This document shows positions 57,227-62,178 of a stretch of 62,178 nt of DNA, in pieces. Below the pieces are notes generated by a model that ran no database searches, was not told the DNA's origin, and saw nothing but the letters and a program-made list of their open reading frames with translations. A program made the position numbers and the translations under genes. The stretch is from Haliea sp. (GTDB taxonomy: Bacteria; Pseudomonadota; Gammaproteobacteria; Pseudomonadales; Halieaceae). Location: assembly GCA_002692965.1 (NCBI GenBank), contig NZNC01000027.1:1-62178 (forward strand). The letters run 5' to 3'. Every line of letters begins with the position of its first letter. Within the stretch, counting starts at the first letter, position 1.

Positions 57227-57556
57227 ATGAAATCACGGTTTGTGTTTGCAGCAGCAATCGTTCTTGGCGTCAGTGCCGGGTCGGTGCTCGCCGACAACGA
57301 TCAGGTAGACCACCGGCGTTGCCAGGCGGCCATCGGTGACGCCCTGGGGGAGAACACCGCGACCCGCCTGTACGATATACGCCACCGGCGCAGCGGCGAT
57401 CGACTGGTTTTCAAGGCGATTCCACAAGTGGGCGGCAGCCTGATGCTGGATTGCTGGGTCTACCGCAACGGCGGGCTGAGCCTGGTGACGCGTGATGGTC
57501 TGGTGCTGCTCGGCCCGCGTGAGGACGAGGCCGAGCAGCTCACCCTGAGCGAGTAA
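57227..57556 (+). CDS. Small periplasmic hypothetical protein
   Basis: This 109-residue protein has a clear signal peptide (about 1-22, cleaved near SVLADND) and two cysteines (RRCQAAIG and MLDCWVYR) that could pair. I do not recognise a family. GGAGGAGG lies just before the ATG, and a CATAAT -10-like box lies at 57175-57180. It is convergent with the membrane protein gene at 57563 and 6 bp from it. Confidence 0.65.
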   Translation: MKSRFVFAAAIVLGVSAGSVLADNDQVDHRRCQAAIGDALGENTATRLYDIRHRRSGDRLVFKAIPQVGGSLMLDCWVYRNGGLSLVTRDGLVLLGPREDEAEQLTLSE

Positions 57557-57562
57557 GGTGCG

Positions 57563-57982
57563 TCAGGACTCGATTTCGTCGACGTCGATCTGTCCGGTGA
57601 GGCGTCGGCGAATATGCGACCAGGAAATCCCTACCGCGAGCAGTACCGACAGGAGCGACAGGACCAGCCAGCTGATGACGCCGGGGTTTTCCAGGCTGAG
57701 CCAGCCCAGGTCCACAAACAGCCAGATTATCGCGGCAAACAGCGCGGCGCCAAGGAGCACGCCCAGCCAGCCGAGGGACATGAAAGTAGCGCGCAGGTAG
57801 ATAATCCAGCCAATCAACAGCACCAGGCCGACAATCACCACCAGGGGTTCAAGCCGCAGCCCTTCCTCACCGATCAGCCAGCCGAGGTAGGACCACCCGG
57901 TGGGGTTCCAGGTGCCGAACACCAGCAGCAGGGCAAACAGAAGGCGCAGCAGAAAGCTGCTGAAGTCGAAGCTGTGATACAT
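57563..57982 (-). CDS. DUF6524-like four-helix membrane protein
   Basis: This 139-residue protein has four membrane helices (about 9-25, 43-65, 68-90, 98-120). The N-terminal FLLRLLFALLLVFGTWNPTG is typical of a small family annotated DUF6524. No function is known. It stands alone between convergent and same-strand neighbours. Confidence 0.7.
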   Translation of the reverse strand: MYHSFDFSSFLLRLLFALLLVFGTWNPTGWSYLGWLIGEEGLRLEPLVVIVGLVLLIGWIIYLRATFMSLGWLGVLLGAALFAAIIWLFVDLGWLSLENPGVISWLVLSLLSVLLAVGISWSHIRRRLTGQIDVDEIES

Positions 57983-58015
57983 GGCAGGTCCCCGTGAGTT
58001 TTGCGCAACGCTAAA

Positions 58016-58777
58016 TCAAAAGCCGGGCAGCGGCAAGGCGCTTGCGCCATCTACGGTGTCCCACCGCCAGTCCAGCAGTCGGGCCAGACGCAGAAAATCC
58101 GCGCCGGGCGAGCTTTGCAGCGTGAGCGGCTGGCCGGTCGCGGGATGCGTGAGTGTCAACCCGATACAGGCCAGCATCAGCCGGCGGCAGCCGAGCTGGT
58201 CCGCCAGGAAACGGTTGTGGCGGCTCTTGCCGTAGTTGGCATCGCCGAGGATGGGATGGCTGATGTGCTTCATGTGCCGGCGCAGCTGGTGTCGTCGCCC
58301 GGTACTCGGCTGGAGTTCCACCAGGGAATAGCGGCTGGTGGGATAGCGATCAACATGTGCGGGCAACTCGACACGCGCGAGGCGCTGCAGCGAGGTCTGA
58401 GCCGAGAGATATTGGGCCTTGAGGCGCCTGCCCGGATCGCAATCGTCGACCGGAATCTTGACCGGGTGGTCAATCGCAAGCTGTAGCGGGCAGTAGCCCC
58501 GCAGCAGGGCCAGGTAGCGTTTGTCCACTGTCCGGCCAGCAAACTGGGTTGAAAGATTCTGGGCGCCCTCGGCTGACAGGGCGAATACCAGCAGGCCCGA
58601 GGTGGGTTTATCCAAACGATGTGCGGGCCAGACCCGCTGACCGATTTGCTGGCGCAGTACTTGTACCGCGAAGCGCGTCTCGTGCCGGTCTATCGGACTG
58701 CGGTGCACCAGCAGCCCCGGGGGTTTGTTGATAACCACCAGGCTGTCGTCCTGGTAGACGATGTCCAGTGGGCTCAT
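58016..58777 (-). CDS. truC: tRNA pseudouridine(65) synthase TruC
   Basis: TruC makes pseudouridine at U65 of certain tRNAs. The 253-residue RluA-superfamily enzyme has no S4 domain and carries the catalytic Asp in HRLDKPTSGLLVF. N-terminal IVYQDDSLVVINKPPGLLVHRS and TGRRHQLRRHMKHISHPILGD match TruC, including the RRHMKH variant. The ATG at 58777 has AAGGT upstream; an ATG at 58804 would add 9 residues. Confidence 0.92.
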   Translation of the reverse strand: MSPLDIVYQDDSLVVINKPPGLLVHRSPIDRHETRFAVQVLRQQIGQRVWPAHRLDKPTSGLLVFALSAEGAQNLSTQFAGRTVDKRYLALLRGYCPLQLAIDHPVKIPVDDCDPGRRLKAQYLSAQTSLQRLARVELPAHVDRYPTSRYSLVELQPSTGRRHQLRRHMKHISHPILGDANYGKSRHNRFLADQLGCRRLMLACIGLTLTHPATGQPLTLQSSPGADFLRLARLLDWRWDTVDGASALPLPGF

Positions 58778-58926
58778 CGGCGTACCTTGTCGGTTTCCAT
58801 GCAAAACTTCCCCGCGTCTTTTACTCAGGTTTGGCCCCGGTCGCGGGGCGCTCAGTATACCCCGGTGCCTGGCGCTGCGAGTGCAGATGAGCCGATCGCC
58901 CGTTTGCCAGGTGGTGGCAGTCTGTC

Positions 58927-58939
58927 TACCCTGTGGGTA
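58927..58939. promoter_or_regulatory. Inverted repeat upstream of the ferritin-like gene
   Basis: TACCC and GGGTA are separated by TGT, 38 bp before the ATG of the ferritin-like gene. The position suits an operator near the promoter. It does not look like a Fur or OxyR site. Confidence 0.3.
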
Positions 58940-58977
58940 CGCCGTTTTTGTCAGACCACTGTCAAGGAGGTACGTTT

Positions 58978-59520
58978 ATGACTGACCAGCCATTCCTGAC
59001 CGACGTGAAAACCCTGCGCGAGCGCGCTCGCAAACACATCGAGGAGGGGGCGGTCACGGCTGGCTACGGCGCGAATCGCGAGACCGTTCTCAAGGTCCTG
59101 AATGAAGCACTGGCAACCGAGCTGGTGTGTGTATTGCGTTACAAGCGGCACTACTACATGGCGTCGGGGCTCAACGCGCAGGGGGCACAACACGAATTTC
59201 TCGAACATGCCCAGGAAGAGCAGGATCACGCCGACCAGCTCGCCGAGCGGATTACCCAGCTCGGCGGTGAGCCTGATTTCAATCCGGACACCCTGACACT
59301 GCGCAGCCATGCGGAGTACAAGGAAGGCACATCCGTCACGGACATGATCAAGGAGGATCTGATCGCGGAGCGAATCGCCATCGAATCCTACCGGGAATTC
59401 GCGGAGTACCTGGGCAACGACGACCCGGTCACCCGCCGCATGATTGAAGACATCCTGGCGACCGAGGAGGAACACGCAGACGACCTGGCGGGCCTGATCT
59501 CACGGATGGATGGTGCCTGA
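58978..59520 (+). CDS. Ferritin-like diiron protein (bacterioferritin/Dps-related)
   Basis: This 180-residue four-helix-bundle protein has a full diiron ligand set: E48 (ALATELVC), E81/H84 (EEQDH), E131 (LIAERIAIE) and E163/H166 (TEEEH). It is longer at the N-terminus than bacterioferritin and lacks its heme methionine context, so iron storage or oxidative protection is likely but not certain. AAGGAGG lies 7 bases before the ATG. A YraQ-type permease follows 50 bp later on the same strand. Confidence 0.82.
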   Translation: MTDQPFLTDVKTLRERARKHIEEGAVTAGYGANRETVLKVLNEALATELVCVLRYKRHYYMASGLNAQGAQHEFLEHAQEEQDHADQLAERITQLGGEPDFNPDTLTLRSHAEYKEGTSVTDMIKEDLIAERIAIESYREFAEYLGNDDPVTRRMIEDILATEEEHADDLAGLISRMDGA

Positions 59521-59570
59521 TCGCAATTGATGTTTAGTCCCCCGAGCATCAAGCGGACAGGAGCAAGGAC

Positions 59571-60806
59571 GTGAAAGATTTTCCCGCTCTCTGGCATGAG
59601 GCTGTCACCACCAGTCTGGGCTTTTTCTGGATGGCGCTGTGGGCTTTTGTTCTGGGCTATGTCATCAGCAGCCTGGTTCAGGTCCTGGTGACCCGGAGGA
59701 GAATGCAGCGAGCGATGGGCAAGGATGGTGTGCGCAGTGTTGCCCTGGGGACTGTTTTTGGCTTCCTGTCCAGTTCCTGCAGTTTTTCCGCACTTGCCAC
59801 GACGCGCGCGATCTTCAACAAGGGGGCCGGCCTGGTCCCTTCCCTGGCTTTCATGCTGGCCTCTACCAATCTGGTCATTGAGCTGGGCATGGTCATCGCC
59901 ATTTTTCTCGGATGGCAATTCGTGGTCGGTGAATATGTCGGAGGTATCCTGCTGATCCTGGTGACCTGGCTGCTGATTCGTGTCACGCGGCCCCGTCGTC
60001 TGGAAGCCCAGGCACGCAGAGAGGCGGATGAGGGCCACGAGGATGGCGACGGTGGTGGTAAAACCTGGAAGGAGAAAGTTACCAGTGCTGAGGGCTGGCA
60101 GGAGATTGGTCAAACCTATGTGATGGAATGGCAGATGGTCTGGAAGGATGTTCTGATCGGCTTCACGGTCGCAGGCATCATTTCGGCCATGGTGCCGGCG
60201 AGTTTTTTTGAGGCCTTGTTCATGGGGTCAGGTGGCCAAAACGCTGCCAACCCCGGGTTTCTGGCGGTGCTTTCCCAAACGCTGGTGGGGCCCCTGGCTG
60301 CCTTCTTCACCTTTATCGGTTCCATGGGCAACATCCCGCTGGCAGCTGTCCTGTTTACTCAGGGCGTATCCTTTGCCGGGGTCATGGCCTTTATCTTTTC
60401 CGACCTTGTGGTGCTGCCGGTTCTCCGCATCAATGCCGCCTACTACGGCTGGAAAATGGCGTTCTACATCCTGGGAATTATGCTGGTCGGCATCGTCAGC
60501 GTTTCGCTGATACTGCATTACGCTTTCGCTCTGTTCGGCCTGCTGCCAGACTTTAGCGGCCAGGCGGCGGTCAGTGACCGGGAGTTCTTCCAGTGGAACT
60601 ACCAGAGTGCGCTGAATATTCTCTTCCTGGCGGTGACAGGCGTTCTGGTATGGTTCTGGCGCCAGGGCCGGAAGCTGTCGTCCCACCAGCATGAGCATCA
60701 TGACCATGATCACGGCGGATCATCGCTGACAGACACGCTGCTGCGAGTACTTGTCTGTGTGGCCCTGATCTGGCTGGCAGGTGGGCTTCTAGTGCCTTTT
60801 TTCTGA
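59571..60806 (+). CDS. YraQ/DUF318-family permease with His-rich loop
   Basis: This 411-residue membrane permease has about eight helices in two halves: SSSCSFSALATTRAIFNKGAG and STNLVIELG in the first, GPLAAFFTFIGSMGNIPLAAVL in the second. This family includes transporters linked to metalloid or metal export. A histidine/aspartate cluster (HQHEHHDHDH, near residue 371) and a charged loop (GHEDGDGGGK) face the same side and may bind metal ions. The GTG start follows AGGAGC. Pairing with the ferritin-like gene suggests metal handling. Confidence 0.8.
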   Translation: MKDFPALWHEAVTTSLGFFWMALWAFVLGYVISSLVQVLVTRRRMQRAMGKDGVRSVALGTVFGFLSSSCSFSALATTRAIFNKGAGLVPSLAFMLASTNLVIELGMVIAIFLGWQFVVGEYVGGILLILVTWLLIRVTRPRRLEAQARREADEGHEDGDGGGKTWKEKVTSAEGWQEIGQTYVMEWQMVWKDVLIGFTVAGIISAMVPASFFEALFMGSGGQNAANPGFLAVLSQTLVGPLAAFFTFIGSMGNIPLAAVLFTQGVSFAGVMAFIFSDLVVLPVLRINAAYYGWKMAFYILGIMLVGIVSVSLILHYAFALFGLLPDFSGQAAVSDREFFQWNYQSALNILFLAVTGVLVWFWRQGRKLSSHQHEHHDHDHGGSSLTDTLLRVLVCVALIWLAGGLLVPFF

Positions 60807-60813
60807 AGAGTTG

Positions 60814-60833
60814 AGGCAGATTCGAAGCTGCCT
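60814..60833. terminator. Hairpin between convergent genes
   Basis: AGGCAG (60814-60819) pairs with CTGCCT (60828-60833) around an 8-nt loop, just after the permease stop and before the end of the convergent S4 gene. No long T-run follows. Confidence 0.35.
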
Positions 60834-60846
60834 GCGATTTCATCCG

Positions 60847-61059
60847 TCACACGCGTCTGATCTGCAGCCGCTCCCCGCGGAATTCAATGGTGTCGCCGTG
60901 CACAATTTTCTTGCGCCGCTGGGTCTCTACCAGGCCATTGACCAGTACCTGCCCGTCCCCAATGAGCAGTTTGGCTTCGCCACCGGAGGCGACGAGGCCC
61001 TCAAACTTGAGGATCTTATAGAGCTCGACGGGTTCTTTGTGGATATCGACGGTTCTCAT
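60847..61059 (-). CDS. S4-domain RNA-binding protein, YbcJ type
   Basis: This 70-residue protein is almost entirely an S4 RNA-binding fold: YKILKFEGLVASGGEAKLLI, then DGQVLVNGLVETQRRKKIVHGD. This matches the YbcJ group, small proteins thought to bind structured RNA with no defined target. It is convergent with the permease. Confidence 0.88.
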   Translation of the reverse strand: MRTVDIHKEPVELYKILKFEGLVASGGEAKLLIGDGQVLVNGLVETQRRKKIVHGDTIEFRGERLQIRRV

Positions 61060-61128
61060 GGTGGTTTACCTGAAAGGAGACTGACGTCAGAGTCAGCCTG
61101 TAGGCGTTGATTTGGCACCAGCTACCAA

Positions 61129-61350
61129 CTACCGCCCAGCCTTCGCATCTCGACGGGCCCTTTTGGTCAGCGGTTTGCCATCGGCACCAACAGTACTTCT
61201 CGGCTTCTCACCCTTGGCCGTCTTTGACGCGCGGCTAAGAATGATCAGGCTCAGAGTTTCCTGATCGCGCAATTTGATCGCGTTCTTCTCCAGGGTGTCG
61301 AGCTCTTCGAAGCTGTACACGTCATTCTGTAGCTTCTCTATTCTGTTCAT
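61129..61350 (-). CDS. Small basic hypothetical protein
   Basis: This 73-residue protein has an amphipathic, acidic N-terminal half (LQNDVYSFEELDTLEKNAIKL) and a basic tail ending TKRARRDAKAGR. I do not recognise a family. The tail could bind nucleic acid. The gene is AT-richer than most of the window. It lies between the S4 and coiled-coil genes on the same strand, with gaps of about 70 and 90 bp. Confidence 0.55.
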   Translation of the reverse strand: MNRIEKLQNDVYSFEELDTLEKNAIKLRDQETLSLIILSRASKTAKGEKPRSTVGADGKPLTKRARRDAKAGR

Positions 61351-61438
61351 AATACTCTCGATCGGATGCCTGTAGGTTTAACGGCCACGACCTGATCTGA
61401 CAAGTATCCGCTCGGTCAGGCTGGTTCCGGCGGAGTGA

Positions 61439-61981
61439 TCAAGCCGCAGCCGGCTCTTCCCTGGGGTCGACAGGCTCCGTGCCTTCCGACTCGGCCACCC
61501 TCGCTTCCAGCGCAGCCACCTTGCGCTGCAACTCGGCGTTCTCTTTCTTCGTTTCGCTGAGCGTCTTCTGCAGGGTGTCGGCGGCTGCGGTCTTCTCCGC
61601 CAGCTTCTTCTTGCCGGCATCGAGGTTCTTCTTCATGCGCGCCGGGTCGAATTGCGTGAGCGCCTTGTTCTCCTCGCGCACGGCAGACAGGTCCTTCTGC
61701 AGGTTTTTCACGCACTGCTTGAGTTCGGTGATCTCGGCCAGGAGCTTATCGCAGCGATTGTGCAGTTCGCGGCTGCGCTGCTCGGCCTTCTGACTGTCCG
61801 TCGCCTTGCCGGTGAGCTCGGTGATGGTTTCCAGTTGCTTGTCGATGGTTGCCTGGAGTGCTGACTCGCGGCTGGTGAGGCGGTCGATCTCGGCGTTCCT
61901 GGCGTCGATCTCCTGCTGATACTCGGCGCGGAGGTCGCTTTCGAGTTGCATGATTTTTTCGAGCTTGCTGGCTGTTAGCAT
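61439..61981 (-). CDS. Coiled-coil hypothetical protein
   Basis: This 180-residue protein is almost wholly predicted coiled coil, with heptad-like Leu/Ala spacing and many charged residues (about 8-165), and an acidic, proline-containing tail. It has no signal peptide, membrane helix or catalytic motif. AAGGA lies 6 bases before the ATG. I do not recognise a family. Two Cys residues (HNRCDKLL and LKQCVKNL) stand out in an otherwise cysteine-free sequence. Confidence 0.6.
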   Translation of the reverse strand: MLTASKLEKIMQLESDLRAEYQQEIDARNAEIDRLTSRESALQATIDKQLETITELTGKATDSQKAEQRSRELHNRCDKLLAEITELKQCVKNLQKDLSAVREENKALTQFDPARMKKNLDAGKKKLAEKTAAADTLQKTLSETKKENAELQRKVAALEARVAESEGTEPVDPREEPAAA

Positions 61982-62178
61982 AGTGTCCTTGTCGGTGAGT
62001 GTGCGGAGTAAACCGCGGGGCAGTTTTGGGGGCGCTCAGCGGATTCGGCGCCATGGATTCCGGGGGGAGAGCAGACGAAAAAAAAGGTTCATCGCGGGTT
62101 AGCGTGAAAAAGTAGGAGACGGCGGTAAAACCGGTTAGTTTTGAGTTCGCCAAAACAACAAACCTGACCGACTCACCG

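Noticed and set aside
61746-62153. 135-residue frame extending to the right end on the minus strand
   Set aside because: Overlaps the coiled-coil gene in another frame, with basic low-complexity sequence and no ribosome-binding site.

Overview
The window is a stretch of GC-rich (roughly 63-66% by eye) gammaproteobacterial chromosome. Gene content and order (gyrA-serC-pheA-tyrA-aroA-cmk-rpsA-ihfB-lapA-lapB-pyrF; mtaD-ubiG-mupP-yciK; scpA-scpB-rluB; WbpM-type O-antigen genes beside a ComEA-like gene) resemble the Pseudomonas/Cellvibrionales lineage. The steroid/lipid-type acyl-CoA genes and the large TonB-dependent receptor suggest a marine Halieaceae-like organism. This placement rests on gene order and protein similarity from memory, not on a search. 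Coding density is very high: 4-bp start/stop overlaps are common and no stretch longer than 300 bases lacks a gene.

Layout. 1-98: terminus of an IS21-like insertion sequence, which cuts an HD-GYP sensor gene (77-2392, minus). 2494-4080: cardiolipin synthase and a small membrane protein. 4159-8536: RND efflux pump plus its membrane-fusion protein. 8581-12336: ketosteroid-isomerase-like enzyme and two dissimilar acyl-CoA dehydrogenases in one operon, divergent from a short-chain dehydrogenase, with a palindrome in the shared promoter region. 12390-18070: envelope proteostasis and unknown genes (DegS/DegQ-type protease, DUF1499, EthD-like protein, HtpX, and a J-domain/vWA/small-protein set). 18264-21527: msrA and a TonB-dependent receptor. 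21595-28837: RNA-modification and housekeeping genes (rsmE, rimO, sulfurtransferase, rluA, methyltransferase, pdxJ, cyclophilin, SH3 protein, YciI, YciB). 28973-32973: RNase AM/YciO/scpA/scpB/rluB operon. 33100-37508: SMP-30 enzyme, then the minus-strand mtaD-ubiG-mupP-yciK operon.

37736-50447: the plus-strand gyrA to comEA run, covering serine and aromatic amino-acid synthesis, nucleotide kinases, ribosomal protein S1, IHF and the LapAB LPS-control pair. A strong intrinsic terminator at 50468-50491 closes it. 50539-54537: three sugar genes (reductase/epimerase, WbpL-like initiating transferase, WbpM-like dehydratase) that together could make and load a UDP-QuiNAc/FucNAc-type first sugar onto undecaprenyl phosphate. 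54558-58777: DHH protein, LysR regulator, small envelope proteins, TruC. 58978-61981: ferritin-like protein with a YraQ-type permease, an S4 RNA-binding protein and two unrecognised small genes; 61982-62178 holds no supported gene.

I found no rRNA, tRNA, CRISPR array, prophage or defence island. The best candidates for new biology are the acyl-CoA dehydrogenase/ketosteroid isomerase module with its operator, the membrane J-domain/vWA/small-protein set, and the ferritin-like/His-rich permease pair.
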